Source: UBA1715 sp045615765
GTDB lineage: Bacteria; Bacteroidota; Bacteroidia; Bacteroidales; UBA1715
Length of the DNA stretch: 64,000 nt
NCBI GenBank assembly: GCA_045615765.1
Contig: JAZLFM010000042.1
Location: forward strand, 50,357-114,356
Direction of reading: 5' to 3'
In this document: positions 44,638 to 52,310 of the stretch, one piece after another
How the letters are laid out: each line of letters opens with the position of its first letter
How positions within the stretch are numbered: position 1 is the first letter of the stretch
Position numbers and translations under genes: made by a program
Notes under the pieces: model-generated
Databases searched by the model: none
The model's input: the letters and a program-made list of their open reading frames with translations, nothing else
Told to the model about the DNA's origin: nothing

Positions 44638-45975
44638 ATGAAAAAAACATTTATTTTAGTCGTTGCGTGCGTTGCTTGTTGCGTTATGGCACAGGCTCAG
44701 GATAGCACAAATTCAGAAAATATACGAAAAGGATGGACGTTTGGCGTGTTGCCAAGTTTTGCATACGATGCCGATTTGGACTTGCAATTAGGTGCGCTTA
44801 CAAATGTTTACTATTTTGGCGATGGTGCAATATATCCAGAATATTACCATTCGTTTTATGCCGAAGCTGCTACAACGTCGAAACATTATGGTTTGTTCCG
44901 CTTGGCATACGATTCAAAATATTTGATTCCCAAACATCGTTTGAGCATTGATTTGACGTATTTGCCAGATCAAATGTGTGATTTTTATGGATTTAATGGC
45001 TATGAAACCGAATATGTTGATGCGTACGTAGATTCCGATAGTCCAGAATACATAACTCGTGCTTTTTATAAGATGAAACGCGATATGTTTCGTTTTAGTG
45101 CCGATTTGCAAGGAACAATAAAGAAGCCATGGTATTGGAATGCTGGCGTGGGACTGCTGTGGTACAACGTGGGTAGTGTTGATGTTGATAGACTTAACAA
45201 ATACACCAAAGATGATGATGATAAATTACCTGTTGCAACTACATTGTACGATGAATATGTAAAGCAAGGTTATATATCGGACGATGAAGCAAATGGCGGT
45301 GCACATCCGTATGTGCACGGTGGTGTTACGTTCGACACACGCGATCGTCAGCAAAATCCACGAAAGGGTATTCATGCCGATTTGTTCTTGACGTATTATG
45401 CAGGATTAGGGGATATGTCAAGTTTTAATGATTTGAAATTGAATGCAACGTGGCGTCAATATATATCGTTAATACCACAACGCTTGACGTTTGCCTATCG
45501 TTTAGGAACACAATTGAATTTGGCAGGCGAGAGTCCATTTTATTTGAACACGTACATCAATCAATTGTATATGCAACGTGTGATTTACGAAGGTTTGGGC
45601 GGAGCAAATTCCATTCGAGGAATTATGCGAAATAGAGTATTGGCAGAAGGTGTTGCATTTGCCAATGTTGAATTTCGTGTGCAAGTTGCTCATTTCCGTG
45701 TTGGAAAAGAAAATTTCTACATCGGTTTGAATCCGTTTATGGATGCGGGAATGGTTGTTCAACCATACGATGAGTATGATTATGCTTACAATCTATTGAA
45801 CATCACAAAATCGTCGGAAAATCGTATGCACGATCTTCATTTGTCGGCAGGTTGCGGCTTGAAAGTCGCTATGAACGAAAACTTTGTGTTGAGCGTTGAC
45901 TGGGCTACCGCACTCGACAAACAAGACAATGGTAAAGCAAGCAACTTGTATATCAAGATGGGGTATATGTTCTAA
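44638..45975 (+). CDS. BamA/TamA (Omp85)-family outer-membrane protein without POTRA domains
   Basis: 445 aa from the ATG at 44638; the frame extends 18 codons upstream into the gltS remnant. The signal peptide is about 1-20 (ending AQAQ). The protein is a 16-strand-type beta-barrel with the Omp85 surface-antigen domain: FDTRDRQQNPRKGIHADLF near residue 230-248 and GGANSIRGIMRNRVLAEG near 320-337, whose RG matches the lid-lock motif of the superfamily. The C-terminus ends in aromatic (YIKMGYMF), as barrel proteins do. No POTRA domains, so it is not BamA itself. As I recall, Bacteroides genomes often place it after gltS; here its partner is broken but it is intact. Confidence 0.85.
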   Translation: MKKTFILVVACVACCVMAQAQDSTNSENIRKGWTFGVLPSFAYDADLDLQLGALTNVYYFGDGAIYPEYYHSFYAEAATTSKHYGLFRLAYDSKYLIPKHRLSIDLTYLPDQMCDFYGFNGYETEYVDAYVDSDSPEYITRAFYKMKRDMFRFSADLQGTIKKPWYWNAGVGLLWYNVGSVDVDRLNKYTKDDDDKLPVATTLYDEYVKQGYISDDEANGGAHPYVHGGVTFDTRDRQQNPRKGIHADLFLTYYAGLGDMSSFNDLKLNATWRQYISLIPQRLTFAYRLGTQLNLAGESPFYLNTYINQLYMQRVIYEGLGGANSIRGIMRNRVLAEGVAFANVEFRVQVAHFRVGKENFYIGLNPFMDAGMVVQPYDEYDYAYNLLNITKSSENRMHDLHLSAGCGLKVAMNENFVLSVDWATALDKQDNGKASNLYIKMGYMF

Positions 45976-45990
45976 CGGATAATTTGGGGA

Positions 45991-46411
45991 CTAGTCTTTC
46001 AATGTTACTTTTTCTATTAGAAATTTTTTCATAAACTCTGGTGAATCTATAGATGTGTTTTTTAATTCCCAGCGCTCTAACAGAAAATCAAACATTTTTT
46101 TACCTCTCTCATATATTGCCTTGTCCGTCCATTCGGGATATTCAGTAAGTTCTCTGTCTGTATAGGATTTACTTACTTGATAGAATCCTTTGTTATGTCC
46201 GAACGAGTCCTTTGTTTTAGGACTCCTTGAAAATGTTATGTTTCCTAATGAATAACGAAGTTTTTTGATACTTTCAACATCTCTATTACGCCAAACTTCA
46301 GGAAAATCTTTTTTCAAGGCTTCTTCATAAAAAAACTAAACAAGGTTTCCCTTCTTTGTAGTCAATAGGTTCATCTATTTCTTGTGAATCGCTATTTATA
46401 GTGGCATTGTA
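45991..46411 (-). pseudogene. remnant of a DUF1524 (GmrSD-type) nuclease gene
   Basis: The 108-codon open part (46317-45991) ends like a DUF1524 HNH domain: LRYSLGNITFSRSP, then FYQVSKSYTDRELTEYPEW and AIYERGKKMFDFLLERWEL. Upstream a run of seven A on the plus strand (46329-46335) breaks the frame. Removing one base joins it to codons reading EPIDYKEGKPCLVFYEEALKK, which lead back to the stop of the 86-aa gene. The conserved EHxxP motif and everything N-terminal (DUF262) are missing. In intact enzymes this domain cuts DNA in type IV-like restriction and related phage defence. Confidence 0.65.
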
Positions 46412-46672
46412 TTAATCCAATTGATTGTAGATTTCGTTTATAACACTACTCTCGGCACCATTAATTTTACTACCTTTATAGGTTTCATATTCTGCTTTAA
46501 AATCATTTCTGTCAATGCTGTTAAGAAGTTTTGCATCGTCATAAATTTCTTTATGTTTTTTTTGAATATATAAACTGACTTTTTCTAACGCATTTAGACG
46601 AAGTGATGGATTTGCCAAATTTCTACTTTGTAAATCCTTTATAACTCTTTTTTGTATTTCTTGAAAATTCAT
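46412..46672 (-). CDS. 86-aa protein of unknown function
   Basis: 86 aa, mostly helical and charged, starting MNFQEIQKRVIKDLQSRN and ending VINEIYNQLD. No recognised domain. It lies 84 bases downstream of the GIY-YIG gene and is in frame with the DUF1524 remnant beyond its stop codon. It may be an independent small gene or the N-terminal piece of a larger broken gene. Confidence 0.5.
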   Translation of the reverse strand: MNFQEIQKRVIKDLQSRNLANPSLRLNALEKVSLYIQKKHKEIYDDAKLLNSIDRNDFKAEYETYKGSKINGAESSVINEIYNQLD

Positions 46673-46756
46673 ATTTGATGATATTATTGTTGCAAAATTC
46701 TTAGTTCTTCGAAAGTCTCTGTTTATTTTGTTTCATCATTACTGATTGCAGATTTA

Positions 46757-47260
46757 TTAGTCTCGTAGATTTGCAAACGGACGCATTCCATTATGTTCTT
46801 GTTTGAATTTTAGGATTAGTTCGTTTTCAATCTTTCTTGGATCATTGTCTGTTAATGATTTCCAACAAACGATAAGTTCTTGGGAATCTTTCAATTGCCA
46901 TATATAACGTCCGCCTTGATGACCGATATACTTTCCTTGACCGAATTGCATATATTGTTTTAGTCGAGATTGCAATGTGGCACTTTTCCCTTTTCCACCA
47001 GCTTTGCCAATATACAGTACAGGAGAGTTCTCAACCCAATTGTTTTGCAATTCTGTAATTGAGACATTTGGATCTTTGCCCTTGAAAAATCCACCAGTTC
47101 CAACTTCCATAAATTCAGGAGAATCATTTGTTTTTCGTAATATCAAGTAGATTCCTTGTTCACTTGGTGCTTTTGACGGATTTGTGGTTAATTCGTACAC
47201 TGTTACAAAACCCTGAAAATCATCATCTTCCAAAAAATTCTTAAATTTCAAATAGTCCAT
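46757..47260 (-). CDS. GIY-YIG-like nuclease domain protein
   Basis: 167 aa. It shows the GIY half as QGIYLILRK near residue 37-45 and the YIG half as VLYIGKAGGKG near residue 81-91. LQSRLKQYMQFGQGK, GHQGGRYIWQL and a conserved glutamate in RKIENELILKF follow, and it ends RPFANLRD. This matches a family of stand-alone GIY-YIG proteins of about 170-190 aa. GIY-YIG domains cut DNA; the biological role of this subfamily is not known to me. A textbook promoter lies 28 bases upstream. Its neighbours (DUF1524 remnant, HARE-HTH protein) are compatible with a defence or mobile-element setting. Confidence 0.8.
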   Translation of the reverse strand: MDYLKFKNFLEDDDFQGFVTVYELTTNPSKAPSEQGIYLILRKTNDSPEFMEVGTGGFFKGKDPNVSITELQNNWVENSPVLYIGKAGGKGKSATLQSRLKQYMQFGQGKYIGHQGGRYIWQLKDSQELIVCWKSLTDNDPRKIENELILKFKQEHNGMRPFANLRD

Positions 47261-47288
47261 ATCTTATTCGTATTTTTATTTATTGTGT

Positions 47289-47318
47289 CAAATTTACATA
47301 AACCAACACATTGTACAA
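47289..47318 (-). promoter_or_regulatory. promoter of the GIY-YIG gene
   Basis: On the minus strand TTG (47318-47316), 19 bases, then TAAATTTG (47296-47289). The ATG at 47260 follows. Confidence 0.7.
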
Positions 47319-47394
47319 CATTACGTTTAGGTCAGAATTAGGTCAAGTTTTGGTAGCGATTTGAAAAAAAAGATAGATATGTTTCATTTGCCGT

Positions 47395-47691
47395 ATGAAA
47401 AGAAATTCTGAGGCATATAATAATTTGATTGAAATGGTACGGAGATACTGCAATCAAAAATATAATATGAATCTCGAAGATTTGGGGGAACTCAAGCGAT
47501 TGAGGAATTTGTTGGACGAAAGACTTTCGCTTTCTACTTTGCAACGCGTTATTATGGGGACAAATAAGAAACAACAAAAAGTAAACGACACCACGCTTGA
47601 TATTCTTGCTCAATTTATTGGTTATAGCAATGTTGATGATTGTCTTTCTAAAAACAACGAACAAAATAGCGATTTGTCGCATTTTTGCTAA
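47395..47691 (+). CDS. HTH-type regulator, short paralogue
   Basis: 98 aa. It carries the Bacteroidota-specific helical DNA-binding pattern also seen in many longer proteins: LSLSTLQRVI (residues 45-54), then a turn, then TTLDILAQFIGYSNVDDCL (about 66-84). The next gene has the same pattern (ISTKTIQRLW ... GILNILAKYLGYEDF), so the two are paralogues. Function is unknown. A possible promoter (TTG, 19 bases, TTCATTTG) ends only a few bases before the ATG, which would give an almost leaderless message. It diverges from the GIY-YIG gene. Confidence 0.65.
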   Translation: MKRNSEAYNNLIEMVRRYCNQKYNMNLEDLGELKRLRNLLDERLSLSTLQRVIMGTNKKQQKVNDTTLDILAQFIGYSNVDDCLSKNNEQNSDLSHFC

Positions 47692-47709
47692 ATTTACAAA
47701 AAATCTCTT

Positions 47710-48252
47710 GTGGAGAAAAATCGTCAAAATATTGAACTCCTAAAAAATGCAATTGGTAAAAAATATAATCGACCGATTGGAACAGTGGGCGAGTGCAGTT
47801 CGCTTGCAAAAGAAATTACGGATTGTGTTCAAGGGGAACAAATTAGTACAAAGACGATACAACGGCTGTGGCAACAAAATAAGAAAAATATCTCAATTGG
47901 TATTTTAAATATACTTGCTAAATATCTTGGATATGAGGATTTTTATTCTGCAATTGAGGACTTGCAAGAAAAGGAATCGGCATGTAAATATTTCAGTCAT
48001 TCATTGTCGGTTGGAAAATACAAACTCCACGATGCAATGATAATTGTTTTAAATCAAAACAATTACGAAATGACTCCCCAAGCGTTGGCAGACAGTATCA
48101 ACGAACAAAATCTATACGAACGCAACGACAAGCAACCATTGCCAGCAAGTCAAATTTTACTACGAATAAAAGAGAAAAAACAGTATTTCTCGTATGACGA
48201 AAAATCAAATATCGTTTCGTTGAACCCAGCACATCGAAGACCTGAAGAGTAG
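47710..48252 (+). CDS. HTH-type regulator with a C-terminal HARE-HTH-like domain
   Basis: 180 aa, GTG start at 47710. Residues about 1-85 repeat the domain of the preceding gene (ISTKTIQRLW near 46-55, GILNILAKYLGYEDF near 64-78). Residues about 105-175 resemble the HARE-HTH/winged-helix module: YKLHDAMIIVLNQNNYEMTP, QALADSINEQNLYERND, LPASQILLRIKEKKQYFSYD. HARE-HTH modules occur in restriction and chromatin-linked proteins and are thought to read DNA. It is 18 bases after the short paralogue and 19 before a small membrane protein. Confidence 0.72.
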   Translation: MEKNRQNIELLKNAIGKKYNRPIGTVGECSSLAKEITDCVQGEQISTKTIQRLWQQNKKNISIGILNILAKYLGYEDFYSAIEDLQEKESACKYFSHSLSVGKYKLHDAMIIVLNQNNYEMTPQALADSINEQNLYERNDKQPLPASQILLRIKEKKQYFSYDEKSNIVSLNPAHRRPEE

Positions 48253-48271
48253 CTTCTTAAATTCAATAATT

Positions 48272-48577
48272 ATGAAACGAAATGTTAGGAATAGAATTAT
48301 TAATGCAATCTGCGGTCTTTCAATCGTGGCTATATTCGTTGTGTTTTTTTATGTCCTACCAAAACATTGGGACTTGTATGAAACCAATGAATCAATTAAA
48401 GAGAAGGATAGCATTTATGTAAGTAATCAAAAGGTGGTTGATTCTCTTTGGCGACAAGAATGGAAACATCGGTTAGATCCAGAACCGGACACAGGCGCAC
48501 CGTATAAGTTGCCACCGATACCAGATAGTCTCAAATTCGAGAATTCAGTTTTGGGATTACTTGAACTATTGAAATAA
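48272..48577 (+). CDS. 101-aa single-pass membrane protein
   Basis: 101 aa. Basic N-terminus (MKRNVRNRI), one membrane helix (about 11-31, AICGLSIVAIFVVFFYVLP), then a polar proline-rich tail (DPEPDTGAPYKLPPIPDSL). No family recognised. It is probably the third gene of the regulator operon, since it starts 19 bases after the HARE-HTH gene. Confidence 0.55.
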   Translation: MKRNVRNRIINAICGLSIVAIFVVFFYVLPKHWDLYETNESIKEKDSIYVSNQKVVDSLWRQEWKHRLDPEPDTGAPYKLPPIPDSLKFENSVLGLLELLK

Positions 48578-48679
48578 TAATAACAACTATAAGAAAGTAG
48601 CACCACAATAGTTGTTGTAAGTTAATTTTGTTAAAATATTTTTTTCTATACATTTGCTTATCACATCAAAAGATTAGCA

Positions 48680-48951
48680 ATGAAACAAAAGAAGGAAGAG
48701 AAAAATATTGTATCGGAACCGTCTGTACAATATGTGCCACAAACAGAAGTTGCTGTTTTGAGAAAAAAAACTTCATGATAAAATCAATTGTATTGATGAT
48801 GCGAAATTACTGGCAAATTGTGTCTATGTTGTCGTCTTCAATGCCTTGTCTTTTTTCCGATGAGGAATTTAATATAGAAATTGAAGAATCGGAAAAAAGT
48901 GGATTTGTAACTAACGAAGAAGCGAAAAGAATTTTTGCAAAATGGCTTTAA
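48680..48951 (+). pseudogene. frameshifted antitoxin gene of a RelBE/ParDE-type pair
   Basis: From the ATG at 48680 the frame reads MKQKKEEKNIVSEPSVQYVP and stops after a run of eight A (48763-48770). With one A removed it continues KLHDKINCIDDAKLLA. A second shift between about 48805 and 48856 reaches the frame reading IVSMLSSSMPCLFSDEEF and IEESEKSGFVTNEEAKRIF, ending at 48951. The reconstructed product, with a two-helix start and a KSGFVTNEEAxxxFxKWL tail, resembles RelB/ParD-like antitoxins. The stop overlaps the start of the toxin remnant in the usual way. Confidence 0.7.
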
Positions 48952-49220
48952 CAATCGAATGGACTCGCCGAGCCGTTCGACGTGTGGAATCAATATCTGT
49001 GTGGTATAATATTAGCTACATCAAAATTTTTAAATGATTTGTTTGAAACTATTGATTTACTAGCCAGTAATCCTACTATTGGTATAATAGAAGAACGGAG
49101 GTGTACACAAAACAAAACGTATAGAAGTTTTTAATACATCCCAAATATAGGATTGTATATAGATTTACGGAAAGTAAATTGGTAATCGTTGCTATACGTG
49201 CTAATGAAATGAAAAAATAA
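48942..49220 (+). pseudogene. frameshifted RelE/ParE-type toxin gene
   Basis: The ATG at 48942 overlaps the antitoxin end. Frame 1 gives MALTIEWTRRAVRRVESISV and WYNI, then stops at 49037. The next frame gives SKFLNDLFETIDLLASNPTI and GIIEERR, and a third gives FLIHPKYRIVYRFTESKL followed by VIVAIRANEMKK, ending at 49220. These are the successive conserved blocks of a RelE/ParE toxin. At least two shifts are needed, and a few residues between WY and SKFL are missing, so no functional toxin can be made. It shows that a chromosomal toxin-antitoxin pair has decayed here. Confidence 0.78.
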
Positions 49221-49273
49221 TCCTCGATGGACTTGTTCCTTAATACAAGTCAAATTATAAATTGGATTCTTTA

Positions 49274-50449
49274 TTATTCCACCTGCAAAACCAATCCTTT
49301 TAGATATTCACCTTCAGGATGATAAATACTGATAGGGTGGTCTGCCGGTTGGGTTAGTTGGTGAAGAATACGAACTTTTCGTTTCGTGTTAGCGGCTGCT
49401 GCAAATACTGATTTTCTAAAATCTTCTTTGCTCACTGCTTGTGAACACGAGAACGTGAACAGAATTCCACCTTTTTTAATCTGTTCTATAGCTTTCATAT
49501 TCAATCTCTTGTAACCTTGAAGTGCATTGTTCAACACTTTGCCATGCTTTGCAAAAGCAGGAGGATCAAGGATAATTAAGTCAAATTCGTCCTTGTTGTT
49601 GTCAAGATATTTGAATGTATCACTTACAACAGATGTGTGTGTCGAATTCGGGAAATTCATAGCTACGGTCTTGTCTGTCAATTCGATAGCACGGGCAGAA
49701 CAGTCAACGGAAACAACTCTTTCCGCACCGCCACGAAGTGCATATACCGAAAAGCCACCAGTGTAACAAAATGTATTTAGAACCGATTTCCCTTTTGAAT
49801 ACTTTTCGACTAATTTCCTATTTTCTCTTTGGTCAATAAAGAAACCTGTTTTTTGTCCTTGAATCCAGTCTATAAAGAATGAATTGCCATATTCTAAAGC
49901 ATTTTCCGTCTTTATTTCTCCCCACAAAAGTCCGTCGGCATTATCTACGCCAGCTTTAAATGGGAGAGTGCTTTCGCTTTTGTTGTAGATTGCTGTAAGT
50001 TGTTTACCCATAACTTGTTGCAGCGCCTTAACTATACTATCAATGTTTTTGAACATTCCAACAGAGTGACATTGCACAACTGCAGTACCATTGTAGTAGT
50101 CAATAACTAATCCAGAAAGATTATCTCCTTCACCATGAACAAGACGATAACAAGTTGTTTCTGAATTATTTACAAGACCTAATTGCTTACGATAATTGAA
50201 GGCAGATTCTATGCGTTCATTCCAGAAATTTTGATTGATTTCAATATCATCAAAACTTAGGATTCTGACAGCAATAGATGATTTTTGATAGTGTCCAATT
50301 GCAAGAAATTCTTTTTCTGAAGAATATACTTGTACTAGTTCGCCTTCTTCTGGTTCGCCTGTCATTTTAGCGATAGCACCTGAAAAAATCCAAGGGTGTA
50401 ATCTTTTGACACTTTGTTCTTTACCTGGTCGTAATGTGATTTTTATCAT
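49274..50449 (-). CDS. class I SAM-dependent rRNA (cytosine-5) methyltransferase, RlmI-like
   Basis: 391 aa. An N-terminal PUA domain (KRLHPWIFSGAIAKMTGEPEEG near residue 15-36; shown in part) is followed by the RlmI-type linker. The Rossmann methyltransferase domain has VLNTFCYTGGFSVYALRGGA near residue 225-244, VDCSARAIEL, the LIILDPPAF motif near 293, and the catalytic cysteine in FTFSCSQAV near 335. RlmI methylates 23S rRNA C1962 in E. coli; this protein probably does the same or a similar base. Its start overlaps the end of the exonuclease gene by 4 bases. Confidence 0.9.
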   Translation of the reverse strand: MIKITLRPGKEQSVKRLHPWIFSGAIAKMTGEPEEGELVQVYSSEKEFLAIGHYQKSSIAVRILSFDDIEINQNFWNERIESAFNYRKQLGLVNNSETTCYRLVHGEGDNLSGLVIDYYNGTAVVQCHSVGMFKNIDSIVKALQQVMGKQLTAIYNKSESTLPFKAGVDNADGLLWGEIKTENALEYGNSFFIDWIQGQKTGFFIDQRENRKLVEKYSKGKSVLNTFCYTGGFSVYALRGGAERVVSVDCSARAIELTDKTVAMNFPNSTHTSVVSDTFKYLDNNKDEFDLIILDPPAFAKHGKVLNNALQGYKRLNMKAIEQIKKGGILFTFSCSQAVSKEDFRKSVFAAAANTKRKVRILHQLTQPADHPISIYHPEGEYLKGLVLQVE

Positions 50450-51048
50450 ACTGTGTATGGATAAAGTTTTTGATAAATTTTTAGACTAACCCAAGCATCG
50501 GTTGCAGCATAGCGTTGTTGTGCTTCGGAAAGTCTGTCGTTTTCCCAATTTGACAATTGCTGTCTTTTAGAAATTCTATATCCTAAAGCTATAGGAGTAA
50601 GGGTTCGTAATCCCATTGCTGTTAATTGCAATTGTTTTGCAATCACTTGTAAATCAATAAAATTACCTGCAGTAAAAGATTTAAGTTTTTGTAAAGCTTT
50701 AATATCATCGCGTACAGCAACGCCGATTTTTGCAATGGATTTCGAAGCCAATAATTCAGCAAGACAATTAGGAATTCCTGTCTTTTTTAGTTGAAAAAGA
50801 AATGCTTCGTTTTCGTCACTTAATTGTAGTAACGCAACAGTATTCCTTACATTTTTGGAAAATGCTGGCTTAGTTTCCGTATCAAATCCCAATACCATTT
50901 TGGTAGATAAATATTTTACTGCTTTTTCCACATCTTTCACATTGTCAATGACATAGATTGGACCATCAAAGGATTGAATAGGATATTTTTCTAAATCTTC
51001 CTTTGCGATAGTTGTAATCTCTGGATATGTAAGTAGCTTATTTTCCAT
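50446..51048 (-). CDS. 3'-5' exonuclease (DEDD, RNase D-like domain)
   Basis: 200 aa consisting of one DEDDy exonuclease domain. Exo I is LGFDTETKP near residue 53-61, Exo II AVRDDIKALQKL near 110, and Exo III YAATDAWVSLKIY near 178. There is no HRDC domain, so it is not a full RNase D. Bacteroidota carry this compact form before an RlmI-like methyltransferase, which suggests a role in RNA handling. A TATTTTTG box (51063-51056) lies only 8 bases upstream of the ATG, so the message may be nearly leaderless. Confidence 0.9.
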   Translation of the reverse strand: MENKLLTYPEITTIAKEDLEKYPIQSFDGPIYVIDNVKDVEKAVKYLSTKMVLGFDTETKPAFSKNVRNTVALLQLSDENEAFLFQLKKTGIPNCLAELLASKSIAKIGVAVRDDIKALQKLKSFTAGNFIDLQVIAKQLQLTAMGLRTLTPIALGYRISKRQQLSNWENDRLSEAQQRYAATDAWVSLKIYQKLYPYTV

Positions 51049-51138
51049 TTCACAGCAAAAATAGATTTTTCCTAAATGACAATAGAAAATGCTTGTGAAA
51101 ACATATTCACTAAATATTCACAAAAATAGAGAGAATTT

Positions 51139-51519
51139 TTATGCTATTGCTTTCACCACAATTGTTCCTAACATCAATGCACAAGCACCGAATACAAGAC
51201 TTGCCAATAAATAGAGTAGTGAAATAGTAATATGATCGTTTTGTAACAACGATACATTTTCGTTAATGAATGTAGAAAATGTGGTAAAACTGCCGCAAAA
51301 TCCAACAGTGAGGAATAATTTTAACGATTGGTTACCAATGTTATATTTCTCGAAAAGGGCATAGAACATTCCTATGCAGAAACATCCAAGGATGTTTACA
51401 ACAAATGTTCCAAGAGGGTAGTGATAAAACGAAAATCGCTGAAAAAATTGGGAGAGTAGCCAACGGAGTACTCCTCCGCAGCAACTTCCCAATCCTATAG
51501 CAATAATGCTTTGAAACAT
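51139..51519 (-). CDS. crcB: fluoride ion channel CrcB (Fluc)
   Basis: 126 aa, four predicted membrane helices. It exports fluoride as a dual-topology dimer. Family motifs are GSCCGGVLRWLLSQ at residues 11-24, YPLGTFVVNILGCFCIGMF near 38-56 with the conserved asparagine, and GFCGSFTTFSTFINE near 73-87. Its start overlaps the stop of the ComA-like gene by one base. No fluoride riboswitch is visible, as expected for an internal operon gene. Confidence 0.93.
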   Translation of the reverse strand: MFQSIIAIGLGSCCGGVLRWLLSQFFQRFSFYHYPLGTFVVNILGCFCIGMFYALFEKYNIGNQSLKLFLTVGFCGSFTTFSTFINENVSLLQNDHITISLLYLLASLVFGACALMLGTIVVKAIA

Positions 51520-52295
51520 TATTTTTGTTTCAAATTAGCTGGTAAAAATTGAAAGAATGTATCTCCGCGGAATCCCATTCTAAGAGCTTCCAACGCAACA
51601 ACTTCGTTAGTTGCTATATTACCTAAGTTCACATTTGCACCAAGCATTTTGATGAACATCGCTTGTTGTGCTTTATTAGGTGCTTCCCACATAATTTTGT
51701 TTATGTCGAAGTTGGCAACAATTGTGTCGATTAGTTCACTATTAGCAGAACCATCTTTTTTGTAAATACCAATTGTTCCACTTTCACGTGCTTCTGTAAT
51801 AACTTTTTCTGAACCAGCTTCCAATTCAGCCTTGATATATTCAACCCATTTTTCAGTTGGAATTTCAACACTTGCGTCTTTTGAACCAACTTCTGAAATT
51901 ACTCTAAAGTTTTTCTTTAATTCTTTAATGTAACGCAATTTTTCCTCTGTTGGCATGTACATTGAACCGTCACTTACTTCAGACATTTCAATGCCATATT
52001 TTTCTAGAAATCTTTGATATTCATCGAATTGGTTTCTAACGATGAACAATTCAAATAGGGTACCGCCAAAATAAGGAGTAATATTTGCGTTTTTATAGAT
52101 TGCTATTTTCTTTTCAAGGTTCTTTGTTACCAAACTTGTACCGAAACCTAATTTTACATAATCAATATAGTCACCAGCATCTTGAGCCATTCCTTCGGCT
52201 TCAATGCAAGTTAAACCTTTGTCAATTACCATTGTTTGTCCGATAGTGCGAGGTTTCGCTTCTCTGTTTGGAATAAATTCTAATGGAAAATTCAT
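51519..52295 (-). CDS. phosphosulfolactate synthase family protein (ComA-like)
   Basis: 258 aa, full length for the ComA family: RTIGQTMVIDKGL near residue 17-29, DYVKLGFGTSLV near 45-56, ITPYFGGTLFE near 72-82, ISEVGSKDAS near 133-142, and MWEAPNKAQQAMFIKMLG near 197-214. ComA adds sulfite to phosphoenolpyruvate to make phosphosulfolactate in coenzyme M synthesis. Bacteroidota do not make coenzyme M, so here it may feed sulfonate metabolism such as sulfonolipids, or have another substrate. It sits between a DUF4301 gene (15 bases) and crcB (1-base overlap). Confidence 0.85.
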   Translation of the reverse strand: MNFPLEFIPNREAKPRTIGQTMVIDKGLTCIEAEGMAQDAGDYIDYVKLGFGTSLVTKNLEKKIAIYKNANITPYFGGTLFELFIVRNQFDEYQRFLEKYGIEMSEVSDGSMYMPTEEKLRYIKELKKNFRVISEVGSKDASVEIPTEKWVEYIKAELEAGSEKVITEARESGTIGIYKKDGSANSELIDTIVANFDINKIMWEAPNKAQQAMFIKMLGANVNLGNIATNEVVALEALRMGFRGDTFFQFLPANLKQK

Positions 52296-52310
52296 TGTAT
52301 TAAAATTTTA

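Noticed and set aside
51060..51138. Fluoride riboswitch before crcB.
   Set aside because: This stretch lies downstream of crcB on its strand; crcB itself starts inside the ComA-like gene end, leaving no room for a riboswitch.
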